The notes beneath the pieces were generated by a model. That model was not told where the DNA came from and ran no database searches. It worked only from the letters and a program-made list of their open reading frames with translations. The position numbers were made by a program, and so were the translations under genes. Positions 24,517 through 36,593 of a DNA stretch of 64,000 nucleotides are shown in pieces. Origin of the DNA: Epichloe hybrida (Eukaryota > Ascomycota > Sordariomycetes > Hypocreales > Clavicipitaceae); assembly GCA_019022495.1 (NCBI GenBank), contig JAFEKR010000010.1:1302001-1366000 (forward strand). The letters run 5' to 3'. Position 1 is the first letter of the stretch. Each line of letters begins with the position of its first letter.

Positions 24517-26361
24517 CAGAGTATTGTTTGTAGTGTAGTTAGTGTAGTTTTTAGGAAAAATTTGTATTTGTAGTGTAGTTTTTTTTTTCTTATAGTTAAT
24601 ATATTGTAGTTTTTTTTTTTGTAGTTAGTGTAGTGTATTTTTTTTTTTTTGTAGTGTAGTGTAGTGTAGTGTAGTTAGTGTAGTTACTAACTACACTAAC
24701 TACAAAAACTATAAATGTAGTGTTAGTAAAGAAAAAAGTGGGCTTTTTTATTATATAAGGTTATTATAAGGATTAAAAGAAGGCTAGTTATATAGAAGCT
24801 TTTATTACTACCTATTTTACCTAATTAGTTATATAATTTATAAAATTTACCTTTTTTTAAGGATTTTACTATAACTAGGGTAATTTATAATATTATAACT
24901 TTTTAATAATACTATTATACCTAATACTTTATTTTACTAATATAACTTAAAGAAAAACCTTCTTATTATTTTATTTACTATTACTATTAATTATTTTATA
25001 TTTTAAAATGTTATTATTATTATTTTAAATAAAAATACCCTAAACTAATAGAATAAAATTAATTAAGAAATCTAGATAAATTACTAGAAGTTAATAAAAT
25101 ATATACTTAGTACTTAAATCTTATTCTTAATATAATAAGAACTTAAAAAAAGCTTAAACTATTTATTTAAGATTTAAACTAATTAAATATTACTTTTAGC
25201 TTTATAATTCTAAAGCCTTAAGAAGTTATATATAGTAACTTTATATATCTTATTACTATAATATATAAATAAAGAATATAATAAACTAATATTTATAATC
25301 TATTAATAAATAATTAATAGTATTATTTTAATTACCTTATATAGCTTAATTAAGCTATAAAAAATAAGTTTAACTTATTTTTTAAAATAAAACTAAGACT
25401 TACTTTTATATAATATACTATACTTATTATAAGAGCTTTAATAACTTTAATAACCTTAATTACTATTATTACTATTAATACTATTATTACTATTATTACT
25501 TAATTACTATTATTACTATTATTACTTAATTACTATTATTACTATTATTTTACTTTTATTATTATTTTAAAAAAATATAAAAGAGAAAACATTTTTATAA
25601 TATTAATATTTTTAAAAACCTTAAAATACTAAGTTATTAAAAACTATAGCTTTTACTATAGTAAAACACTTATAATTACTAGTATTTATATTTAAGTTAT
25701 TTATTTATTATTTATTATTTATTAAACTTTAACACTAATAATATTATAAGTAATCTTAGTAATCTTAGTAATCTTAGTAATCTTAGTAATCTTAGTAATA
25801 CTAGTAATATTAGTATTATAAGCTATTATAAGCTATTATAAGCTATAATAAGATATAATAAGCTACTTATATTAAGTTTACTAGTAGTTCTTTTTATAGT
25901 TTTTTTAAAATAAGTAATAATAATAATTTATAGAAATAGTAAATAATATAATAAGAAGGTTTTTCTTTAAGTTATATTAGGGAAATAAAGTATTAAGTTA
26001 AATAGTATTATTAAAAAAGTATAATATTATATATAACCTTACTTAGTTATAGTAAAATTACTAAAATAATATAATATTATAAATTCTATAACTAATTAAA
26101 TAAAATAGGTAATAATAAAAGCTTTTATATAACTAGTATTCTTTTAATCCTTATAATACTAATAACTAATAAAAAGTCTAATACTATATTTATAGTGTTT
26201 GTAATTAGTGTAGTTTAGGAAAAAAAATTTGTAATGTAATATATTGTAGTTTTTTTTTCCTTGTAGTTAGTGTAGTTTATAGTGTAGTGTAGTTTGTAGT
26301 GTAGTTACTACACTACACTACAAATACTACACTACACTACACGTTTTAGTGCAATACTCTA
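24517..26361 (+). mobile_element. hAT-like non-autonomous element, copy 2 (1,845 bp)
   Basis: Starts CAGAGTATTG and ends GCAATACTCTA, with the family's GTAGTGTAG-rich subterminal parts and internal repeats. Unlike the other four copies, its flanks do not match (ATAGTTAC on the left, ATAATAAT on the right). The left flank is gypsy and the right flank copia, which suggests recombination between two copies rather than a simple insertion. A near-perfect palindrome sits at about 24,671-24,703. Confidence 0.75.
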
Positions 26362-26639
26362 ATAATAATAGAGGAAAAGAGGCTATCTTAACCTAATTGC
26401 TAATAATATAGTAATTAAGCTAACGGATTATTATAGCCCTTGCTTTATTATTAAAGCAAAAGGGAATTACCTTTAGCTATAAGATATTATATAAGCTTAT
26501 ATTTAATCCTAAATAACCCTAAATAGGCTAATTATTATAAAGTTACTAAAGTAAATTACACACCTCTTTCTAAAAGGTATAATAATAGAGGTGATTAAGC
26601 CCCTTTATAGGATTATAGAGGCTAGAACTTACTAGTGGG
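26362..26639 (+). mobile_element. Ty1/copia relic, left fragment
   Basis: RIP-degraded sequence in the same orientation as the copia fragment resuming at 28,988. It ends in the 8-bp duplication CTAGTGGG (26,632-26,639) made by insertion of hAT copy 3, so the two fragments were one element. Confidence 0.55.
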
Positions 26640-28979
26640 CAGAGTATTGTTTGTAGTGTAGTTAGTGTAGTTTTTAGGAAAAATTTGTATTTATAGTGTA
26701 GTTTTTTTTTCTTATAGGTAATATATTATAGTTTTTTTTTTATAGTTAGTATAGTGTAGTTTTTTTTTCTTTATAGTGTAGTGTAATGTAGTTTTTTTTT
26801 TGCTTATAGTGTAGTATAATTAGTGTAGTTACTAACTACACTAACTATAAAAACTATAAATATAGTGTTAGTAAAAAAAAAGTAGGCCTTTTTATTATAT
26901 AATGTTATTATAAGGATTAAAAGAAAGCTAGTTATATAAAAGCTTTTATTATTACCTATTTTACTTAATTAGTTATAGAATTTATAATGTTTACCTTTTT
27001 TTAAGGATTTTACTATAACTAGGGTTATTTATAATATTATACCTTTTTAATAATACTATTATACTTATTACTTTATTTTACTAATATAACTTTAAGAAAA
27101 ATTAACTTATTCTTTTATTTACTATTACTACTAATTATTTACTATTTCTATAATTTATTATTATTATTTTAATTAAAAATACCTTAAACTAATATAATAT
27201 AATTAGTTAATAAATCTAAATAAATAATAAGAAGTTAATAAAGTATATACTTAGTATTAATATATTACTAGTTATATAATAAGAACTTTAAAAAAGCTTA
27301 AACTATTTATTTATTATTTAAACTAATTAAATATTACTTTAAGCTTTATAATTCTAAAGCTTTAAGAAGTTATATATAGTAACTTTATATATCTTATTAT
27401 AATAATACATAAAGAAAGAATATAATAGACTAATATTTATAATTTATTAATAGATAACTAATAGTATTATTTTAATTACCTTATATAGCTTAAATAAGCT
27501 ATAAAAAATAAGTTTAAAAACATAAAAAAGAAAACATTTTTATAATATTAATATTTTTAAAAACCTTAAAATACTAAGTTATTAAAAACTATAGCTTTTA
27601 CTATAGTAATTTACTTATAATTACTAGTATTTATATTTAAGTTATTTATTTATTATTTATTTTTTATTAAACTTTAACACTAATAATATTATAAGTAATC
27701 TTAGTAATCTTAGTAATCTTAGTAATCTTAGTAATACTAGTAATATTAGTAATACTAGTAATATTAGTAATATTAGTATTATAAGCTATTATAAGCTATT
27801 ATAAGCTATAATAAGATATAATAAGTTACTTATATTAAGTTTACTAGTAGTTCTTTTTATAGTTTTTTTTAAAATAAGTAATAATAATAATTTATAGAAA
27901 GATAAAATAATTTATAGAAATAGTAATAATAAGAAGGTTTTTCTTTAAGTTATATTAGGGAAATAAAGTATTAAGTTAAATAGTATTATTAAAAAAGTAT
28001 AATATTATATATAACCTTACTTAGTTATAATAAAATTCTAAAATTCTAAAAATAATATAATATTATAAATTCTATAACTAATTTAATAAAATAGGTAATA
28101 ATAAAAGCTTTTATATAACTAGCTTTCTTTTAACCTTATAAATACTAATAACTAATAAAAATTCTAATACTATATTTATAGTGTTTATAGTTAGTGTAGT
28201 TTAGGAAAAAAAATTTGTAGTGTAATGTATTATAGTTTTTTCTTTTTATAGTTAGTGTAATATAGTTTTTTTTTCCTTATAGTTAGTGTAGTTTGTAGTG
28301 TAGTATAGTTTTGTAAGGCGCTGTGCGCTATAAGGCGTGGCCTAAGGGTAGCCCACAGGGTGTTTGCAAGCGACAGGTCTTAAGTAATTGTAAGGTGCAA
28401 TGTTAGCAACGGCTAGTATTAGCGGATCTTTTAGTCTATTGGGATTCCTAGCATACCTTCTAGGTCTCTTATAATTATGCTAGCTATTATAGGTCTTCTA
28501 GCTACGCTAGGTCCTAGGTTTAAATCCCACGAGGTGCGCGAGGTCTGCATAGGATTAATTACTAGGCTAGACAGCTTACATTAGGCTCACAGGGTAGCTA
28601 GGGGACAGGGCTGTTATGTCCGCCCTAGTGGGCCTTAGGGGTTCGCAATTACTAATTATCCAAGGCCACGGAATCTAGGCCTAATCCCTAACTAGATAGT
28701 AGTAGCACGCTAGCTTAGGACAAGCCCTAGGAAGGGGAAGGATAGTTATAAGGCGCTATACGCTATAAGGCGTGGCCTAAGGGCAGCCCACAGGGTGTTT
28801 GCAAGCGACAAGTCTTAAGTAATTATAAGGTGCAATGTTAGCAACGGCTAGCATTGGCGGATCTTTTAGTCTATTGGGATTCCTAGCACACCTTCTAGGT
28901 CTCTTACAAGTTTATAGTGTAGTTACTACATTACACTACAAATACTACACTACACTACACGTTTTAGTGCAATACTCTG
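26640..28979 (+). mobile_element. hAT-like non-autonomous element, copy 3, carrying a TRIM-like insertion
   Basis: Perfect 10-bp terminal inverted repeats CAGAGTATTG and CAATACTCTG with perfect 8-bp duplications CTAGTGGG at 26,632-26,639 and 28,980-28,987. This is the cleanest copy for defining the family. Removing the internal miniature LTR element and one 5-bp duplication leaves about 1.74 kb. No coding capacity seen. Confidence 0.9.
28312..28908 (+). mobile_element. Miniature LTR element (TRIM-like) number 1, 597 bp
   Basis: Two direct repeats of exactly 162 bp (28,312-28,473 and 28,747-28,908) start T(G/A)TAAGGCG and end CTCTTA(C/T)A. The changes at their tips are RIP-type. They flank a 273-bp internal part without coding capacity. 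A purine-rich tract (GGAAGGGGAAGGATAGT) lies immediately before the second repeat, as a polypurine tract should. The 5-bp duplication AGTTT stands at 28,307-28,311 and 28,909-28,913. The internal part contains CTAGGTTTAAATCCC, similar to a tRNA B box, but no tRNA can be folded by eye. Confidence 0.85.
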
Positions 28980-28987
28980 CTAGTGGG

Positions 28988-30090
28988 CAATATATTTTTG
29001 CTACTATAGGGATAATCTTAATATAATAACCTTAATATATAATCCTTACTTACTAATTATAGCCCTAAATAATAAAAACCTCTTTAGTATTATAGGAATG
29101 TAAATAGATAATATACTAGGCCTTAGTAATAATAACTTCTTTAAGAAAGAAAAAAGAGAGCTCTAGAAGGCAAAGTTTATAGCTAAAGAGAAGTAATGCC
29201 TAATAACTATAAATCCCCTTATTTTTAATAGCTATATTCTAACCTAGAATGCTAATAACTCCCTAACCCTAACCTAAAAGAGCTAAAGTTAGAAGATTAA
29301 GGAAATTAACCCTTAATTACTAATAGCAAGGCAAGATTGTATAGAGCAAAGAGCCTAAGAAAGCTACATTATAATAGTTTATTAACTAGAAGCATTATAT
29401 AACTTATTAATTACTATATAACACTAAGAACCCTTTGCTAATAATATCTTATAACTTAATAAACGCCTTAAGTAGTAAATTAAGAATTAGTAATAAGGGC
29501 TATAATACATCCCCTTAACTCTTAAGGAAGCAAAGCTCTTTATATTTATAGATAGGTCTCTTACTAATAACAAAGACTTTAGCTTATAGATTAGATATAT
29601 TATTATAATTAGCAATAAAGTAATAAAGAAGAATAACACCTTTATCTTAAAAGGGAATATTATTACATATAGCTCTATAAAAAGCAAGCGTATAACCTGT
29701 AGCGCACTTATATCTAAGCTATATAGCATAGTATAAGGCGCTAATATTGCGTATGCAATAGCTATAACCCTTAATATAATTATAGACTAATTAAAGATAC
29801 CTTAAATCCTAATAATTCTCTATATAGACTCTTTATTATTATATAAATGCCTTATAAAGCTAGGTATAATAAAAGAGAAGTAGCTAATAATTAATATCAT
29901 AACCCTTTAGCAGTTATACAAGAGAAGGGAGGTCTATAAAGTTAGATAGATTAACGGCAGTAATAATCTAGCTAATGTGATAACAAAGGCATTGCTAAAT
30001 TTAGCTCTTTTAACCTTAATTAATTTAAATTAATTAACAATTTATGTGAAGGGCTAGGTTAAGAGACCTATAAGGTTAGATAAAGGGGAG
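28988..30090 (+). mobile_element. Ty1/copia relic: polymerase end with RNase H
   Basis: The plus-strand translation with stops shows the copia RNase H: FIDRSLTNNKDFSL near 29,547, YIDSLLLYKCLIKLG near 29,822-29,866 (family CTDSKSLYDCLVKLG), and INGSNNLANVITKALLNL near 29,950-30,003 (family DxxNPADAMTK). A purine tract TAAAGGGGAGGA near 30,080-30,093 ends the coding part and should mark the start of the 3' LTR. Confidence 0.75.
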
Positions 30091-30093
30091 GAT

Positions 30094-30402
30094 TAACATA
30101 ATAGGCAGGTAAGTATAGCTAGGTTAATTAGAATAACAAAAGCCATAATAGCTAATAAGAACCATGAATTCCTATTAAGGGATTCACTTATATACACTTT
30201 CCTTTAATCCGATTTTTATTGCGTTTTTAGGCTTCTTTAGCCACAAAGAAAAGAGAGACAACTAGTGTGGCTTCCTTTAGACCTTTAGATAATAGATAGT
30301 CTAACTATAGCTAAAGAGTGGAGCCACTAAAGGGATACATGTAATGCGATTAGATGCATTGCAAGCTACCCTACTCCGTTAGCAGTGGCACTGCACTACA
30401 GC
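30094..30402 (+). mobile_element. Probable copia 3' LTR, first piece
   Basis: Follows the purine tract of the copia relic and keeps more CA/TG than its surroundings. It is cut at 30,402 by hAT copy 4; about 80 bp continue at 32,291-32,370 and about 70 bp at 34,180-34,250 after hAT copy 5. The far end of the LTR was not identified, so this is a tentative call. Confidence 0.45.
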
Positions 30403-32290
30403 TAGAGTATTGCACTAAAACGTGTAGTGTAGTGTAGTATTTGTAGTGTAATATAGTAACTACACTACAAACTACACTACACTACAAACTACACTAACTA
30501 TAAGGAAAAAAAAACTATAATACATTATATTACAAATTTTTTTTCCTAAACTACACTAACTACAAATACTATAAATATAGTATTAGACTTTTTATTAGTT
30601 ATTAGTATTATTAAGGTTAAAAGAAAGCTAGTTATATAAAAGCTTTTATTCTTACCTATTTTATTAAATTAGTTATAGAATTTATAATATTATATTATTT
30701 TAATAATTTTATTATAACTAAGTAAGGTTATATATAATATTACACTTTTTTTAATAATACTATTTAACTTAATGCTTTATTTTACTAATATAACTTAAAG
30801 AAAAACCTTCTTATGATATTATTTACGATTTTTATAAATTATATTATATTTCTATAAATTAATATTATTACTTATTTAAAAACACTTTAAAAAGAACTAC
30901 TAGTAAACTTAATATAAGTAGCTTATTATACCTTATTATACTTTATTATACCTTATTATACCTTATAATAGCTTATAATACTAATATTACTAATATTACT
31001 AGTATTACTAGTATTACTAAGATTACTTATAATATTATTAGTGTTAAAGTTTAATAAAAAATAAAAAATAAATAAATAACTTAAATATAAATACTAGTAA
31101 TTATAAGTAAATTACTATAGTAAAAGCTATAGTTTTTAATAACTTAGTATTTTAAGGTTTTTAAAAATATTAATATTATAAAAATGTATTCTTTTTATAT
31201 TTTTTTAAAATAATAATAAAAGTAAAATAATAGTAATTATAGTAATTATAGTAATTATAGTAATAATAGTAATTATAGTAATAATAGTAATTATAGTAAT
31301 AATAGTAATTATAGTAATAATAGTAATTATAGTAATAATAGTAATTATAGTAATAATAGTAATTATAGTAATAATAGTAATTAAGGTTATAAAAGTTATT
31401 AAAGCTTTTATAATAAGTATAATATATTATATAAAACTAAGTCCTAGTATTATTTTTAAAAACAAGTTAAACTTATTTTTTATAGCTTATTTAAGCTATA
31501 TAAGGTAATTAAAATAATACTATTAGTTATCTATTAATAAATTATAAATATTAGTCTATTATATTCTTTCTTTATATATTATTATAATAAGATATATAAA
31601 GTTACTATATATAACTTCTTAAAGCTTTAGAATTATAAAGCTTAAAGTAATATTTAATTAGTTTAAATAGTAAATAAATAGTTTAAGCTTTTTTAAAGCT
31701 CTTATTATATAACTAATAATATATTAATACTAAGTATATACTTTATTAACTTCTTATTATTTATTTAGACTTATTAACTAATTATATTATATTAGTTTAG
31801 GGTATTTTAATTAAAATAATAATAATAAATTATAGAAATAGTAAATAAAAGAATAAGTTAGTTTTTCTTAAAGTTATATTAGTAAAATAAAGTAATAAAT
31901 ATAATAATATTATTAAAAAGTTATAATATTATAAATAACCCTAGTTATAGTATAATCCTTAAAAAAAGGTAAATTTTAGATATTATATAACTAATTAGGT
32001 AAAATAGGTAATAATAAAAGCTTCTATATAACTAGCTTTCCTTTAATCTATATAATAACCTTATATAATAAAAAGGCTTACTTTTTTTTACTAATACTAT
32101 ATTTATAGTTTTTGTAGTTAGTGTAGTTAGTAACTATAATAACTACACTACACTATAAGAGAAAAATAACTATAATACACTACACTATAAAAAAAAACTA
32201 TAATACACTAACTATAAGAAAAAAAAAACTACAATATAAATACAAATTTTTCCTAAAAGCTACACTAACTACACTACAAACAATACTCTG
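30403..32290 (-). mobile_element. hAT-like non-autonomous element, copy 4 (1,888 bp, inverted)
   Basis: Starts TAGAGTATTG (first base mutated from C) and ends CAATACTCTG, flanked by perfect 8-bp duplications ACTACAGC at 30,395-30,402 and 32,291-32,298. Its interior is the reverse complement of copies 2, 3 and 5. It contains an (AGTAATTATAGTAATA)-type microsatellite at about 31,220-31,385. Confidence 0.88.
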
Positions 32291-32370
32291 ACTACAGCCT
32301 CACTTTTCCCCTGTTTTACCTACCTTTGCTCCTAGCTAGATTCCTCTTCTTCTCCCTCTTCTTTTCTCCC

Positions 32371-34179
32371 TAGAGTATTGTTTGTAGTGTAGTTAGTGTA
32401 GTTTTTAGGAAAAACTTGTATTTATAGTGTAGTTTTTTTTTCTTGTAGTTAATATATTATAGTTTTTTTTTATATAGTGTAGTGTATTATAGTTTTTTTT
32501 TGCTTATAGTGTAGTGTAGTTAGTGTAGTTACTAACTACACTAACTACAAAAACTACAATGTAGTGTTAGTAAAAAAAAAGTGGGCCTTTTTATTATATC
32601 ATGTTATTATAAGGATTAAAAGAAAGCTAGTTATATAGAAGCTTTTATTATTACTTATTTTACTTAATTAGTTATAGAATTTATAATATTTACCTTTTTT
32701 TAAGGATTTTACTATAACTAGGGTTATTTATAATATTACACCTTTTTAATAATACTATTATACTTATTACTTTATTTTACTAATATGACTTTAAGAAAAA
32801 GCTTCTAATTATTTTATTTACTATTATTATTAATTATTTTATATTTTTATTATTAATTTAATTAAAAAATACCCTAAACTAATATAATTAAATTAAATTA
32901 GAAATCTTAATAAATATATAAAAGTTAATAGAATATATACTTAGTACTTTAATATTATTATTAATATAATAAGAACTTAAAAAAAGCTTAAACTATTTAT
33001 TTACTATTTAAACTAATTAAATATTACTTTAAGTTTATAATTCTAAAGCTTTAAGAAGTTATATATAGTAACTTTATATATCTTATTATAATAATATATA
33101 AAGAAAGAATATAATAGACTAATATTTATAATTTATTAATAAATAACTAATAGTATTATTTTAATTACCTTATATAGCTTAAATAAGCTATAAAAAATAA
33201 GTTTAACTTGTTTTTAAAAATAATACTAGGACTTAGTTTATATAATATACTATACTTATTATAAAAGCTTTAATAATTTTTATAACCTTAATTACTATTA
33301 TTACTATAATTACTATAATTACTATTATTACTATAATTACTATAATTACTATAATTACTATTATTTTACTTTTATTATTATTTTAAAAAAATATAAAAGA
33401 GAATACATTTTTATAATATTAATATTTTTAAAAACCTTAAAATACTAAGTTATTAAAAACTATAGCTTTTACTATAGTAAAACACTTATAATTACTAGTA
33501 TTTATATTTAAGTTATTTATTTATTATTTATTATTTATTAAACTTTAACACTAATAATATTATAAGTAATCTTAGTAATCTTAGTAATACTAGTAATATT
33601 AGTAATATTAGTATTATAAGCTATTATAAGCTATTATAAGCTATTATAAGCTATTATAAGCTATAATAAGATATAATAAGCTACTTATATTAAGTTTACT
33701 AGTAGTTCTTTTTATAGTTTTTTTAAAATAAGTAATAATAATAATTTATAGAAATAGTAAATAATATAATAAGAAGGTTTTTCTTTGAGTTATATTAGGG
33801 AAATAAAGTATTAAGCTAAATAGTATTATTAAAAAAGTATAATATTATATATAACCTTACTTAGTTATAATAAAATTATAAAAATAATATAATATTATAA
33901 ATTCTATAACTAATTTAATAAAATAAGTAATAATAAAAGCTTTTATATAACTAGCTTTCTTTAAACCTTATAAATACTAATAACTAATAAAAAGTCTAAT
34001 ACTATATTTATAGTATTTATAGTTAGTGTAGTTTAAGAAAAAAAATTTATAGTATAATATATTATAGTTTTTTTTTCCTTATAGTTAGTGTAGTTTATAG
34101 TATAGTGTAGTTTGTAGTGTAGTTACTACACTACACTACAAATACTACACTACACTACACGTTTTAGTGCAATACTCTG
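32371..34179 (+). mobile_element. hAT-like non-autonomous element, copy 5 (1,809 bp)
   Basis: Starts TAGAGTATTG and ends CAATACTCTG, with flanking 8-mers TTTCTCCC (32,363-32,370) and CTTCTCCC (34,180-34,187) that differ by one C/T change. Same orientation as copies 1-3. No transposase remnant seen. Confidence 0.85.
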
Positions 34180-34187
34180 CTTCTCCC

Positions 34188-36218
34188 TTAGTTATTAGCT
34201 ATTATCATTAACTTCATTGAATTCAACCTCTTCGCACTAGTGTAACGTTCCTTGGTGTAACTAACAAATATAGTAATTATAACCTATATTAACTTAAGTA
34301 TTTATAAAGGTAGTCTTATTAATTAAAGTAAAAACTAAGAAAGGAGATAAATCTATATTATTCTAGATCTTTTTATAGTCCCTATTAGTAATAATTATAT
34401 ACTATAAAGCCTCTTTATACTCCCTTCTCCTATTCTTTATTAAATAACTTAATAATAGGGTTACTTTTTTTCTAATTACTTTATAAACTTAATATCTAAG
34501 TTAATAAAGGTAATATTCTTTATATTATAAATATTTATAAAAGACTTCTTTTATAGCTAAGTAGTAGGTTATAAGGAGTATACTATAGTAAAGTGTCTAG
34601 AGAAGCTATATTATAAATATATACTATTATTATAATATATATTATAGAAATCTTAGGTAACTTAGTTAGCTTATTTACTACTACCCTTATTACCTAACTT
34701 CTAGTGTCCTATAGACTTTCTAAAGTCTTACTAGGTCCTTATTATACTTATAAATTAAATATCTATTATTAGTATATTTTTACTATATATCTTAGTCTTA
34801 TTTAGGCTAGGTGCCTAATTACTATGTTTTTATATTTAGTGTCTTTCCTTTAATTAGTAAGACTTAATATCTAGTGTAATGCTTTAATAGTAAGCTATTA
34901 TAGTTAGGTAATTAGCCTAGGGTATATCTTAACCTATGCTATAGTCCCTTATTTATTTATTAAGCACTATATATAGCTTAAATAACTTTACTATATTTAA
35001 CTACTTAAGCCCCTTAGCTAAAGCTAATTTCTATTTAAAATAAAAATAGAAGTTACTAAATTACTTATTTTATTATTATATTAACTAATTAAGTTTTATA
35101 ATAGCTATTTCCTATTAGTAAGGGTTATTTAATATTTTCCTTAAGTACTTAAGTAATTAATCTAGGTAATAATCTAGTAAATAGCCCTTTTTAAAAAAGA
35201 GTATAACCTATACCTAAACTCTAGGTAATAGGTTTTAGTAAACAAAGTATTACTAGTCTTACTTATTACTAATATAATCCGTATTTATAAGTAACTTATA
35301 AGCTATAAGGCCTTTTTAAGCTATAAATAAAACCCTATTATTATTAAAAGAAAGCCTTATAAAAGGGGCTTTTATTTAGGCTAAATTAATATAAGTATTA
35401 TATCTTACTTATTAGTTAAGTACATAATTTACCTTACTTATTATTTAAATAAGTATTATAATATTACTAACTTATTAGTATTTATTTTATCTAGTAATAA
35501 TAGTATATTTACTAGTTAATATATTCCTATAGTAAAGAATAATATATATAATAAACTAGCCTTATAGCTATTACTTATAAGTATTTAAAGTAAAAATATT
35601 ATTCTTATAAAAGAAGAAAAAAACTATACTAGGGGTTATATAGCGCCTAGATTTATAGTGGCTTATATATAGCCTATGCGTAGTTTACGTATAGCCCTAA
35701 CCTTGCCACACACAGTCCGCGTACTTTCCGGAGCCTAACTTAACCTAAGCTTATAGCTCGAGTCTATAACAATATTATATAATAACCTTAAGTATAGAAG
35801 TAAAGCTTTTTATATTAAATTATAGTATAAAAGAGTATATATCTCTAGGTAAATTACTTTATAATATTAGTATAGAGGTCCCTTTATTATGAATTATTTA
35901 GTATAATAATAAGTAAATAATTTATATTATAGAATATAAGAAAAGAAGGCTTTAAACTAGTCTAAAGTATCTTAATATAAATTTAATATAAATTTAAAAG
36001 TAATATACCCTAGGTAATATTAAGGTAAATTAGTTAAAGACCTTTAAGATACTTACAAATAGCTTTATAAAGCCTTTATTAAGGTAAATTTATAGTAATT
36101 TTTACTGCTAGATTAGCTTATAGGAGATCCCTATATAATTATAATACTAAGAAATTATTATAATCTTTTCTTATACTTATAAAACTCTAGCTTTAATAAA
36201 TATCTTAGCTAAGGGAGG
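34188..36218 (+). mobile_element. Second Ty1/copia relic with neighbouring unclassified repeats
   Basis: At about 35,980-36,110 the plus strand reads GNIKVN*LKTFKILTNSFIKPLLR, matching the end of copia RNase H (IKVxWxxTxEMxADxxTKPLxR). A purine tract AAGGGAGG (36,211-36,218) precedes the presumed LTR. The part from 34,260 to about 35,700 is strongly RIP-mutated and could not be assigned; a less mutated patch near 35,690-35,750 may be the edge of another element. Confidence 0.6.
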
Positions 36219-36535
36219 TGTATTAAGGAAAGTGCCCTTAAAGCTTAGGTTATATAAAAGTAATGTATATTAATAAGGATAAAACATAAGGTTAGATATT
36301 AGTAAATATAATATATTAAATATACCTCCTTATACTAGTTATTACTATAGCGCACTGTGTACCTTTAAGGTATAAAGTTAGGTGCTATTTGCACCTTTAA
36401 TTAAATTAAACGTTCGTTTTCTATCATTTACACTAACCCCTACCTTGACACTTAGCATATGCCACTTACAGTGTATAAATATAGGGCATATGCCAGATTA
36501 TACCACTATATTGTAGGGCATATACTACCTATAAC
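36219..36535 (+). mobile_element. Probable copia 3' LTR with TATA box
   Basis: Starts TGTATTAAGG right after the purine tract. Later parts are less RIP-mutated and contain TATAAATATAG at about 36,474-36,484, as expected for the promoter of an LTR. The end is not certain and lies before the TAAC repeat. Confidence 0.5.
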
Positions 36536-36540
36536 CCCTA

Positions 36541-36572
<32 letters not shown>

Positions 36573-36573
36573 A
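36541..36573. repeat. (TAAC)n microsatellite
   Basis: Eight consecutive TAAC units mark the right edge of the transposon island. Confidence 0.9.
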
Positions 36574-36593
36574 GATTAACGAATTAAACGAAT

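Larger units (their letters stand above)
3441..36540. other. RIP-mutated AT-rich island of nested transposons (about 33 kb)
   Basis: The whole block is very AT-rich. Remaining C is almost always followed by T, C or G rather than A, and TpA is in great excess: the signature of RIP (C-to-T at CpA on both strands). No intact gene remains; every recognisable protein is a transposon protein with many stops. A few short patches keep CA/TG dinucleotides (about 11,051-11,160, 23,560-24,290, 28,312-28,908, 30,170-30,400, 34,190-34,260, 36,410-36,530). These match LTRs or miniature elements, which may be too short to trigger RIP. Borders are sharp at about 3,440 and 36,540. Such blocks are normally heterochromatic. 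Confidence 0.93.

Noticed and set aside
28480..28560. Possible tRNA gene from the TAGGTTTAAATCCCAC stretch
   Set aside because: No matching acceptor stem or anticodon arm can be drawn; the sequence lies inside a miniature LTR element and its relative at 23.6-24.3 kb does not conserve a tRNA fold.
3441..36540. Whole AT-rich block as a centromere
   Set aside because: Size and composition alone could fit part of a fungal centromere, but everything readable is ordinary nested transposons and genes stand close on both sides. Without CENP-A data the claim cannot be supported.
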